This document shows positions 35,001 to 47,600 of a stretch of DNA of 64,000 bases, in pieces. The notes under the pieces were generated by a model that worked only from the letters and a program-made list of their open reading frames with translations, ran no database searches and was not told the origin of the DNA. This stretch comes from Litsea cubeba (taxonomy: Eukaryota; Streptophyta; Magnoliopsida; Laurales; Lauraceae): positions 15,561,992 through 15,625,991 of the forward strand of contig CM022951.1 of the NCBI GenBank assembly GCA_012931725.1. The letters run 5' to 3'. Numbering within the stretch: position 1 is the first letter of the stretch; each line of letters opens with the position of its first letter. The translations under genes and the position numbers were made by a program.

Positions 35001-38000
35001 CACATTCCAAATGTGGGATTTTGCTCATTCCTCAAATGCAGCAACAGATTGATTGATCTTGCTGGTCTCATTGATTCTAAGACCATGGACATTCCTATGG
35101 AAGGGATTGCATATTTTGTAAAAATTTTTTATAATGATTCAGGGATTGTAATAAAAGGGAAATCCTGAGTTTAAAAGGGCCCACTCCAATTTTCTTATCT
35201 TCTACTGTTCCATGAAATTGTCATATGCGACGAGAATGATGAGCATATACTTTATGTTAGTTGCCAACATAGAATATCTTGAATCTTTTGAAACTGTTAC
35301 TATGTGTGTTATGTTGTTCCGAGTACACAGTTATAACATTCAGTATTAGGATTACAGTTCCTCTCAACAGTGAATCAAACTAAGTATAAAAACAGAGTTA
35401 CAGAAAGTAATGTTCGAATTGAAATTCTCTTACTGTTTGAAGGCAGAATACAGTACTTCGTTGTTGTCTTTTACGAAACTCAGAAATTCGCAGCAGAAGG
35501 CAGATCAAGGCTAGTGTTTAACACTATGTCCTTAAGACAAATTTCGCCCCTGCAATGGTGCTAACAGGCTTCAGTGGCTTCTGTCTCCCAGGATACAATG
35601 ATCAACACACAGTAGCAGCACTGCAAAACTGTGTGACTGTATGAACCAGAGTGCAACAGCAGGACTCTCTCTTGACTGACAATGCAGACTCGAATTGATG
35701 CAACAACTGCAGTGATTTGGATGATTGAAAAACGAATGGGATTGAGAGTTTAAATAGACTGCTGCAGGCAACCTTTCAATGGAGTTGCATCTGTTCAGAA
35801 CAGTGACTGTTCAGTGAACAGATGCTTCTTCTTTGGACACACCCTTTCACAAATGAAAGGACACACACCTCTTGGGCCCGACCCGCGCGTGAAGCCCAAG
35901 CCCGGCCCGGCCCGGCCCGGGGCGCGCGCGCGCGTGTGGTGGTGACCCAACAAAGATCTACGTCCTCCCTCCTCCACAAAAGTGGGATGCCCCTTGGGGC
36001 TCATCTTATACCACTAAGGTAAACATATTTATACCAAAGAAATGTATTGCTCTCAAGCAATGTGGGAAGCAAGTTTTCCACTTCCCTTTCTTTCCATGTT
36101 TAACATGTTCAAGTAGTATTGTTTAGGAGGCAATTTCTCATTCACTCCTTAATGGATTAGAGCAACCCAATACATGTCATTAGTCTACTCATGGAGTAGA
36201 TTACATTCCCATGTATTCTCACCTAAAACTATAAGTGGGTCCCACTTTTAGTTTGGCCCAAAGATAGCCTAAAAGTGGGTTCTCTTAGCCATTTTTCCAA
36301 CATGTTATACATGCTACAAAGATCTTTTCATAGAATAATTGTTTGAAAAATTTTGTCTTTGGTGATGAAAGATGTTGAGCTGAGAAATGTATCGCCCAAT
36401 AGTTGGGCTAACTCTTGTTACTCTGCTCTATGTGTAGGATTCCGGTGGGGACAGGCAGTGGTTGATTGTGAACTCCAAGGGAAGAGCATATACCCAAGAG
36501 TGGAACCGAAACTTGCTCTAGTTGAGGTAGAGTTGCCAAAGGAGGCATTTTTTGATGGTTGGGAACCTACAAACGATTCATATCTAGGTATGGGATTCTT
36601 TCTATGGAATACTACACTTTAGGAAGCTTTTCTTTCATTGAGATTATTTGATATTATACTGTTTCCTTTCTCCTTATGCAATGCATTCCAACACCGGATT
36701 AAGTGATTTAAAACAATAAGGATGCAGTTTGATTACTGTAGAGACCTTTTCATGCTCTGTACTTGGTGTTCATGTTGCACTTTAATTACTTAAGATAAAT
36801 GATGTTTTGTATCTCAGTTGAATATTTCTCAAATAACTTTATTTTCTATTATAATTGTGTAGCTTTTACTTCCTGTATTTTTCCTTCTGGTACTCTAGGC
36901 CTCTGCGGTAGCTGGCAGAAAACTTCACAAAAGGGAGAATACGTCTAACTAATGCACGTACCTTTTTTTTGCTGTTGTCAGCTCCTTCTTGTTGAAGACA
37001 ATCTATTTGCCCTGCATAGAAATTGCCCTTGAATTGAGGGATTTTGAACCATAAAGTGACTTAAATTTAAAATCTGTGTTGCTTTGGTTTGTAAGTTAAG
37101 GGTATCTTTAAAACATTTCCCCATTGTGGGCTTCACCCCAGGGTTTGTCAAGGTGGAGCTCCTTCCCTGGACTTGTTTATTGTTCCTTCTCTCTTAACAT
37201 GTTTGGCCAACTTTGGCAATATGACTATCTTCCTTCCAAGCATGATCAGCCCATCAAGAGTTTGTAAGTTTGTATGGATATTGAAGCACCCTTTTCCTTC
37301 CACCATCTAAACTAATAGGAAACCCTTATACCTCCTATCTTCCTTTGCTTTTTAGATATAAATGTCAGTCAATCTCCCATACATACCCTAGACCGAGGAG
37401 CTTAGTTATACCAAGCAAGGCTGTGCTAGCATTGAATTTTCCTATTAAGCCATTGTCTCTCGAAACCCTGTCCTAACCCTAGGGCTATCAAAGGGCCTGG
37501 CCCGCGCAGGTCTAGGATAAGCCCTTACTCAACCCTCACATATGCGGGCCATACCTGGGTCGAGCAAAAGCCCTTGGCGGGCCTACAAAACCTTTGCCCT
37601 GATCCAACCCTCGAGGGCCAGGGTTAGGCTAGGTCAGGCTAAGGCCGAAAGAAAAGAAAATTCTTTTCTTGAGTTAATCCAAAAACACCCTTGGTTATAT
37701 TAGAACTCGGCCCAAAAAGAAGGAGAAAGAGATTATTTAGTAGAATGTAAAGGGAAGGGGATTGTTAAGTGCCAAAATTTAACAATCAACAATCAACAAT
37801 TTTATCCCTATTTTTCCTTTTTTCTTTTTAACCACATAAATGTTGAAAAAAGATTCACAATTTGTAAAACTATAATCCCCAAAGGAAAATTTTCTAGTTT
37901 CATCCAGTAAATGTTGTCTATTGACATGTTTTTTTTTTTTGGAAATTTTTTCAATAAAAGATATGCTTCTGTTACGGGCACACCGTGAGTCCGTTAGAAT

Positions 38001-41000
38001 CGTAATTTAATTAAAACTGGTTTATAGCTGTCTGGTCATCAATGTTGTGAATGGAGAACAATACGAACGACATCACCATTCATTGGTAAAGGCATTTATA
38101 TATATATATATATATATAGTAATGCTCTTGTACAAGCTTCCCTTACCGTCTTACATTACAAGCCAACTTGGATCTTTTGAACCCCCTCTGTTCCATGATT
38201 TGTGAGGTCCCAAGTGGGCTCCACAGGTGGCTTGTACCGTAAGACAGTAAGGGAAGCTTGTACAGGAGCATTACTCACATATTTATATATATATATATAT
38301 ATTTATATTAATAACCAACAGGCCGGGCCGAACTAGGCAGAGCCATAGCCTAGCCCTCAAGGTTGTGGGCTTTCCAAAATTGGGCACTACCCCACCCCCT
38401 GGGCTTTATGAAAAGAAGTAAGGCCCCCACTTTTGTGGGCTTTAGTAGGCTGGACCGGGTTGGGCCTCCTCATGAAAGGGATGGATTGATAATCTTACCT
38501 AACCCCGTTCTGTTAGTCCTCTCCTATAGGTTGATCCCTAGGTGTGGGGTGGCTTCTTGAAGCAATTTGGTCTAGAAGGATCTGCCTGATTGTAAGCACC
38601 TTCCGCCCAAGTTTTTTTCTTTTTTTGGTAATCAGATTTTCATTCAATAAGACAAAACAAAACAACAACTAAGCTTTGGGAAGACAAAGCTTCACCCAAT
38701 CTGGAGCAACAACATCCCAACAAAAGCATTTACCAAGCCAATAACAGTGCTTGGCCAATACATGGGCAGCCACATTAGAAGTCCTAGTAATAAAAAGGAA
38801 CTCAACCACGGAAAAACAACTACATTGATATTTAATGTCCAAAATAATGGGATTGATGGTCCAATCCATTTGCCCATTGATGGTATCCACCATCTCCTTT
38901 GCATCTGAAAAAAGCACCACCTTGAGAAAACCCCTACTCGAAGCTTCCTTTAGTGAAAAAAGAATGGCCCTTGCTTCTCCTTCTTTAGAGGAAATGAGTT
39001 TTGGCCCATAATGGCCTCCTGCATAAATGGGAACATTATTCAACATAAATATACACCCAAAAGAAGATTGACCATCTTTACAATGACAAGCCACATCCGT
39101 GAAAATCACTAAAACATCATTGAAAGCGTAACAGGTTAACTAACAATTTTAGTGTTAGGCCGACTTCCTTAATTGGCTATCCCTTTACTCTTCAAATTAA
39201 ACATATTTTGTACCATGAAACAATTTTTTGATGTTCAATGGACACTCCTTTAAAAATGAAGCTGTTTCTGGCTTTCCATAAAGCCCACCAAATAGTAAGA
39301 GCCATTGAAGAGACAATCACCCAAGTTTGGCACAATCACTTCTAGGTTCTATCTTAAAGAGAGGAGACAATCTGAATATTATTTAATAATACACATAGAG
39401 GGCCTTAAATAAGCGTCTTGCACACTCAAAGATCATCTTTCTACACATGGATTTCCTTTCTTAAATGCATTCATTGAACTTAGACAGAGAAAAAATAGAT
39501 GTCTAAAATAAGAAAGATACTAAAGGGAAAAGACTAAAATAAGAATAGTACTAAAGAAAATATAAATCGATAAGGTTGTTGGACTATATGCTATTTGGGG
39601 CTTGGGCCTCCTGCTTTATACCGACCGGCCTGTTAGGCTACCCATGGGACCTTGGCTTGGGGCCCATGGGTCTTGGGCTGGACCTGACCCATTATCCGAA
39701 AGCCTATTCTGGGATGCATTACTTTTTGTAATAACATACATTATCTGTACACACTTGAATCTTTGCTTTTAAGTGAATTGTGATAAGTCCAAATACTTCC
39801 AGCACAATTGCAAATTCTCACTTGCAAAGGCACGGGAACATGGTGTTTTTGCTAACACCATGTCTAAGATTCAATTTTTTTTCTCCCATCAGTAAGTTGA
39901 CATAAAATTGATCAACTTGTAAATGCATTCCACAACTAATGAAGATTGAGCAGACAACACCCGTCAAAAAAATTTCTTGGTAATATATTCTTCATGCTAA
40001 TTGATACATTCATCTTCTCTCTTTTTGGGAAAAATCTGCTGGTTTTCATCTAATATGATGAGTTGGGCAGGAAAAACCCATGTCATGTCACTGTCTTAAC
40101 CTTCTGAAAGTCACTACTGGGAGATTACATTTTATTTACTATCCATACATGTGATGTTATTCAATGTCGAGTTATAAAAAATTTCATTTGTGCTATATCA
40201 TTTTCAATATACAATAATATTCATCTTTTGTTTCTTTTTGTTGTTCCGATACATCATAATCTTATTTTCAATGATCATCTTTATTCTTTGGCAGTGATAC
40301 GAGCCCCTGGGATGGATACACTTAAAGTTCCTTTGAGTAGAAGCTGTGAAGTAATTGATGGAGTTTCTGTATGGGAGTGGTCTGGTTCTGCCCTAGACGA
40401 GGGTGCTGAAGCATCCGAATGGTTTTCAAAATATATCGGGAAGCCCAGTCGCTTGGTGCGCTTCAATACAGGTAGAACTTCATTGCTATCTGATTGAAGT
40501 GAATAAATGTGCTCCCATTAATCTAAACATTAAGCTCGCAAATACTTTGTTCATCTTTTGCATTCCTTAGTGATATGAATAAGTCAGTCAATTGCAAACA
40601 TGGTTCTCAGTTTCTGAAATCTTTTCTAGTAGTGTGTGTGTAACACCAGAGATGGCCCTTTATTTTTCAGCATCCTCAGTTCTTAAGTACATCCTGTAAG
40701 AGCTGTTGGAATTTTCTTGTTCATGTAACTGCAGTGTACCATATTCATAATTTTCTCTAGTTATTGTAATCATCCCTAGAGTTGACAGTGCATTTTTGTA
40801 CTTTATATGTACTTTGTAATTTCAATGTACACAATCAACTCATTGCTGGTCATGATGACACCCGCCGTATTTATTCCGAACTCTTGGATTATGTGTAAAG
40901 TTTCATGGAATCAGAACAGAGGGTATGGGGCATTCCAGCGTTGGCCCAGAATTCGTCTCTTCTGGTCGATTGACTTCCAGTTCCAGTGGGGCCACAGCTT

Positions 41001-44000
41001 CTATTGGTGACCCAGCATTTTTTTTCCGTTCTTCACATCTCTTATCATATCTGCATTTGGAGGGTCTGATTTATCCCAGAGACAGATTGCATTCCAGAGC
41101 ATGCGATCTTTGGGTGGGCTCATGGTTATAAAAATCTGCAAAGTTTGAGTTGACTCAGACTTGAAGACGAGTCAATTCACCCCAAGTCTTCTTTCTCACT
41201 GATTCCAAGAAGGTCTTTAACACATCTTTTCTCCTTCATCATCATCAAAGCCTTCTCCCCACTATCTTTTCTCCTCATTTTCCTGTTGGAAGATCTTAGG
41301 GAGGCATTAGGGATTTTTTACACTGATGAAGATTAAAATCATATTGATCTAAGGGCCTGTTTTTTACATAGAATACATGGGAATTCATGGTCTGTTGAGC
41401 TCCACCCAAGGATTATTAGCGAGGTGAGGTCTAAACTATATGAGGTGAGGGGTGAAGGAGATTCAAGGTAGCAATGTAGATGGCACCTTGGCTTCCGTAG
41501 GATTTGAATTACTAGTGTGATGGATGGGTATTCATTCCCGTCTTCCCTTATTCAGTCTCCATTAATAGGGAGGTTATTCGATGGTCATTTTTGGATATTC
41601 ACCTTTGATTCTTCATTTTTAACCTCTTATAGAAATACAATCCTAGGAATTTAATTACATGAAACAAACAGGTCCCAATCTTTCAAAGATCGTATGAACC
41701 ATTCACTTGATTGAATGAAAAATGAATCACACCACCCATTTATACTTAAATTTCTAAATATGAACTAGAACATGATGATTCTTAATATATGCTACAAACT
41801 GCCCCTTGAAAAAGGGTCTTCCCGAACTTCTAAACACCTCCATGACACCCTGTTATGAAAAATCCAAACCAATCAAATTAAATGGTCTCATCTTTTGTGG
41901 TCCCTTGCGAAATTTCACTTAAAAAAGAGTTGGTCCACCATCTGATTATGAAGATTTCAAGATTTATGTGGTGCTCAATCAGATGGTGGGACCAACACCC
42001 ATTGAAGTGAAATTTACCAAGGGACAATAAAAGATACGGCTATTTATTTTAATCTGATTAGATTTCTCCAAAAGTGGATCCCACTAATAATTTTCCCAAA
42101 TTGCCAATTTATAACATCTAACCATAACCAGAAGTACCGAAAAAAAAAAAAAAAAAACCCATAACTAGAAGCAACCCTTCCACTTCTTTCTCATCCCTTC
42201 TGGACATTAGGGGTGAAGTGGAGTATTTTTTTTTTCCAAAAAACCCAAAATGTCCCTACTATGTCCTTCCCATATTAAATGAAGCATGCATGCAGATACC
42301 TTCTATTGAATGAGAAAAAAGGGGTGTTTTTAACCCAAAAATGCACGGGCATTTTGTTAGCTCTCTACATATATCCACATTGTATGGATTATAGTTAGCT
42401 TATTGTTGTCATTCCTAGAGATTAGGTAGTCTCTCTTCTATTTTTGGATTTTCTATATAGTGTACAATTTCAATTTTTAAAAGAAACTATGGCTGGTCAT
42501 TATGACATCACATTTATTCTATAAATCTTTGATATTGTGAAGTTTCTTGTCCTTGTGGGGTGCACCGTTTCTCCTTGAATCTCCTTTACTTCTGATCAGA
42601 TCAGCCCTTGACAAGTATAAGATGACAATGACAAGAGAAAGAAATTGGTAAAAATGTAGTGGTGCCTTGGAAGCTTGTTTCTCCCCTTTATATCACCCTC
42701 TTTACAGTCCTTAATTCCCTTGATTAGGGTTCAATCAACAATGAATCACCTATCTAATTAGCATGGTGCTCCTAAGGTATATATTTTAAAGTATATACTA
42801 TTTTACGAGGTGGCTTTCTTTGAGATCACCATTTTCTATGTTCCTTCATTTTTAGGGGTATCCATGGGCCGGGCTGGGCCGGACTGAGGGATGTCCAGGT
42901 CCAGCCCAGCCCGGCTTCTAAACTTAAGCCCAAGCCCGGACCAAGCCCAAGTCAGGCCAGAAGTGGCTGGGCTCGGCCTGAAAATGATGAAGCCCAAGCC
43001 TGGCCCGAGTTAGAGCTATAGAATTAAAAAGTCATTTCCCACTATGTCCTATGTTATATCTCAACTGGTCTGGTCATATTACCTTGTGTGCGTTCTCCCT
43101 TTACCACTCTCCTATGGTTATTTTTATATTTAGGCCAGGCCAGGCCAAACTCTCTACCACTGAGTCCAAGCCCGCCCCATCAATTAAACGGGCCAAATAA
43201 AAAGTCCGAGCCCGGCCCATCAACCAGAACCTAAGCCCCAAGCCTGGCTAGAAGTGGGCTTGAGCCAACCCCATCCATGAGCACACCAATTCATTTCCCT
43301 TCAAATTGATGCAAATCAATATGAGAAAGTGATGCCGATCTCGGGTCATAGCTTCAGTTGGCATAGGAGCATATGGTCTAGATCCAATGAGACCGATCAA
43401 GCCATCGGGTCATTATATCGATTTGATCAATCTAATAGGTACTTTGGATCCTTTTCAATCGAGGCTCTATAAGGGATAAAAAAGATCAACTTAGATGACG
43501 AAGAAAAGGATCAAGCGTCAATCCTTTCCCTTTGAAATTGCTCTATAGGTATTACTGCTCTCTTACTATATTAGTAGTGAAAGATTAAAAGAAGAAGAAG
43601 AAGAATTGAATATTGGTTGTACCCATGTCTTGGGTTGATTGTTCATTGTATAGGACTGGAAACCAGTCATTGATACAATTTAGCCTTAATTGAGGCTAAT
43701 CAGAATTACAGTGAATCATATCCTTGCTATGCATGTAAAGTTAATCCCTAGCCAATCAATCTACTTGATATGTCACATGTATTCCTAATATGAACATACA
43801 TGGGCTCTTTGGTATACAAGTGGGACCACTACTTTAATTTTGAATTGTTTTGATGGTTCTAGACTCCTAGTCTCTATAAAATACACTAATGATAATCAGT
43901 GATGGTCATAAATTCTACAAGATAATCATGTCAGTGCTTTGCCGTGGTATTCCTTTCTCATTTGCCACCCATTTGGTTCTCCAATTGACAACACAACTCT

Positions 44001-44581
44001 TAGCAGGTCATCACCCAGTCTAGTCCCACCGAAGCAGGGTCCTGGGAGGGTCCAGACTGGAGACAGACCTAACCTTTGGCAATTTTGCACAAAGTGGCTG
44101 CTCGCAGGTCTCTTACCTGCGTTATCACGCATGACACCCGAGACATTTACCATTGCACCAAAGCAATGACCCTTACAACACAACTCTTACAGTTGGACTC
44201 AAATTGAGTTCAACTTTGTGACTGGTGCAGATAGTCCACACCATAGATCTATCTAATATCCTTCAATCTTGAACCCACTAAACCAATTCTTTTAGGCAGC
44301 TGATAATTTTCTCACCCTTGCCTTGATCCACATTCAGACATACCCATCCTGCCTTCTTCAGTGGTTAGGGTAGAGATCCTACTATGGTCATGTTTGTGTG
44401 GCCCATTTCAAAAGAAAATGAGGTGTTTTTATGCAAAAAACTCCTTTTCATGTGTTTGGTGTGGCAGTTTTCCGCGGAACTGCTTTTTGGCCACGTCAGC
44501 CTTTTCCTTTCTAGGCTTGGAAATAGATTTCCCATGGGGGGTATGAGAAGTCCATTTCCACAGAAAATTGACCCCCCCCCC

Positions 44582-44612
<31 letters not shown>

Positions 44613-47600
44613 ACATTTCCTCACTACCACCCCCACTCCACTCAGACACCCTCTTTCTTCCCCCTCCCCTCCCAACCCCACCCACCCCCACACACATACT
44701 GACCTACCCACCCAATAGTTTTCACTAAAGAAATCCGCAACTGCACCAAACAACATTAGCACCAATTCATCAAAGAAAAACGTTTTGCACCAAACATGAA
44801 TTTCTAACTTCCTCAGAAAACCTTTTCCGAGGTATTTAAAAACCAAAGAATTTGCTGATGTGGCAATTTCATCTTTCCATGGAAGTTACCTAATCACAAA
44901 CGTGCCCTAAAAGTTTCTGAATGTTCTATCTTTTCTCAAGGCATGATTTCCTTGAGAAAATTGCCCTTTATACAATATTAGGTCATAGTCATTGGATCCT
45001 CTTAGATAATGGGGGTCTGAAATAGGTCCATCCACTGCAGTATTTGTGCCTGTTCTTGAAATGCCATTTCTCGGGTTTTAACCGAGACATTCTCAGGCAT
45101 GTTCTTATTTAAGTTCATTTTTCTCTAGTAAGTCAAAAAGAAGTAAAGAACAACAGTGCATTTCATCAAATCCTGGAAGATATTCAGTTGATTTTGTAGG
45201 AATCGTGTGGCCCGCATGCCACGAGTCCCACGTCAGATCAAGCAGGGCTGATGCCAACAGAGAATACAATCCCACTTAATGTAAGACTTGATCTGGTCCC
45301 ACTAATAAGACTCCCAATAGGATTAGTGGATGTGGGTTTCTTGGCGAAGAAGTCTTTAGTAAGTAATACTCTTTGGGACTTGTCTATATAAGATAAGGGA
45401 GCCCTAGGGTTGGTATGATTCCATCTCACTGGAGAGACAAGAGGCAAAGAGATCTACAGAGCTTCCCAATCACCGGAACGCAAATAGATCTCCGGCCGCG
45501 TGTCGGAGTCTCCGCATCCAAATCCATCAATTGGTATCAAAGCTTGGTACCGTGCATTTCGACGGTTTGGATCGCAAAATTACTATTTAGATCTGAGTAG
45601 ATCTGAGACTTTCGTCGGACCCAAGCATCCTTCGTTTTTCTCGTCTAGAGGAAGAAGACGAGAGTCGCCTCGATTTACACGCGTCATCAGGAACGGGCAA
45701 CAGGTCTCGTTTCTTGTCTTGCGTCAGCCATAGTGTTTTTCTTAAAACTCAACAACACGTATTGTTGCTGCTACATATTCTGGAGACCCACGCTTGGAGG
45801 TAGAACGTGCTGTCACTTCTCCTCGGGACGCGTGCAGGAAAAGAAAGGCATCACCTTTGTCCTTTGTTTTCTTTATAGGTTGGGTCAGATCAAGACCCAA
45901 CCCGACCCAGATTAATCCAGCCCACACCAGCGGGCGCTGGTACATGTGCTGACGCAGGCGACCAGCAGGTACGACGTTAGTAGACTGCTGATGCAGGCAG
46001 AAGAATATTTTTCGACCGTCAAATCTTCGCACTGCGATATCTTGAACATCCGGACTCCGATCGACGAACGGTTTGGTTCTGTGGAATCCTTGCGAGCAGA
46101 TCTACGCAGTAGCAGCAAAAGGAAGACAATCTACCGGTTCAGAAAAAGGGTGATTTTTCTCCTTTAACGGTCAGTGGTATTTGAACCTCTTCTTCAATTT
46201 AGTAGTAATTATGTCTTCCAAATCAGCGTTGCATGATCTTGCTAAGGCTGATATTTTTAACGGCAAGAACTTAGCCGTGTGGAAGCGTCGGATGGATGCA
46301 TTGCTGCACTTTGACGGATTAACATATGTGATTGAATCCGATCCGATTCCAAAACCCGCTGATGATGCCTCTAAAGAAGATCATGATGCGTATGAACAAT
46401 GGGTATTTGATAACAAATCAGCAAGACATCTTCTGATCGGATTCATATCCAGCGATTTGGTAAAGCAGTTTGAGCACTTTACCGCTGCTAAAGAAATCTA
46501 TGACTATGCTATGGACAAATATGATGAAACCTCCAAATCTCACTTGATGGAGGCATTCAGCGCATATGTTAACTATAAGATGCCAGAAGGATCAGCTATT
46601 AGGGATCACATTGATCAAATGGCGGTCCGATATAGTAACCTCGCAGCCTTGGGAAAGGAAATGGACGGAGATTTTCAAATCATGTACTTGCTGATGAGTC
46701 TTCCACCTTCGTGGGAGAATGTGTCTCAGACCCTTAGCCTCCAAAAGGATGTAACTCTTAGTGAGGTTGAAGCTAGATTGCTTACTGAAGGACAAAGGCA
46801 GGCTGCCCGTGGTGTAACACCTACAAACTCTGTCATGATTGCTAAAACTAAGAATAATAACGGTGCGTTAACCGTTAATATGAAAAATAAAAGAAAATTC
46901 AAAGGCAAGCAAAAACAGTAAGGGCCTAAGAATGGTGTTTGCTTTAACTGCGGGAAGCCTGGACACTTTAGTTCTCAATGCAGAAAGAAAAGGGGTGAGA
47001 GTAACCAGCAAGGTAAAGTGACCAAAGAACATGATGATTATGTTGAGATGGTAACAGAGTCCATGATGGTGGACACCAATGACAAGAATTGGTGGATTGA
47101 TTCAGGAGCCACCAGGCACATATCAAGAACCAAGGCTGGGTTTGTCGAATTCAAAGAGATGAAACCGGGAGATCAAAGTATCTACATGGGGAATGAAACA
47201 TTCTGTGATGTGTTGGGTATAGGGAAAGTCAAAATTCCCTTACCAACCGGAAAATCCCTATATCTCTCCGATGTTTTCTTTGCTCCAACTATGAGGAGGA
47301 GCATCATTTCTGTGAGCCAGTTGGCTATGAATGGATTCGAAATCAGATTTAAAGATAAAGAGGTTACAATTGGCATGCGCAGTCAAGTTTTAGTCAAAGG
47401 TTTTCTTTTTGATAAATTGTATTTGCTGGACACTCTTAATGATGAAATAAAATCTAGTTCTCATTATTCCGTGTGTGTGAATGTGTGCATGGATGGTTTG
47501 GCTATGTTATGGCATATGAGATTAGGGCACATTAACAAAAACAGAATAAGTAGAATGGTTAAGGATGGACTCTTACCATATTTAGGTAAAGTGGAGGACC

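Larger units (their letters stand above)
32052..36437 (+). other. MOSC intron 1 (4.4 kb) with copia remnants
   Basis: Bounded by GTAAAA and ...TGTGTAG. It contains a minus-strand copia remnant (about 33205-33983), an LTR-like stretch (about 34210-34440), a plus-strand copia RT remnant (34562-35105) and a GC-rich low-complexity tract near 35875-35940. The other parts show nothing assignable. Confidence 0.8.
36588..40294 (+). other. MOSC intron 2 (3.7 kb)
   Basis: Bounded by GTATGG and ...TTGGCAG. It contains a 156-bp MITE (38119-38274) and an L1-type LINE 3' end (38611-39335). Around 37475-37660 and 38310-38545 lie GGCCCGG-rich stretches that may be parts of one degraded DNA transposon, but the ends are not clear. 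Confidence 0.8.

Noticed and set aside
35776..36022. Arg/Gly/Pro-rich frames on both strands
   Set aside because: Compositional artefact of the GGCCC/GC tract.
38101..38306. CRISPR-like or regularly spaced direct repeats
   Set aside because: The repeats are inverted, not direct, and form a MITE flanked by (TA)n; the genome is eukaryotic.
44365..44846. Long frames over 100 codons on both strands encoding poly-Gly or poly-Pro tracts
   Set aside because: They are produced by the 27-base poly-C run and the adjacent AC repeat; no family resemblance.
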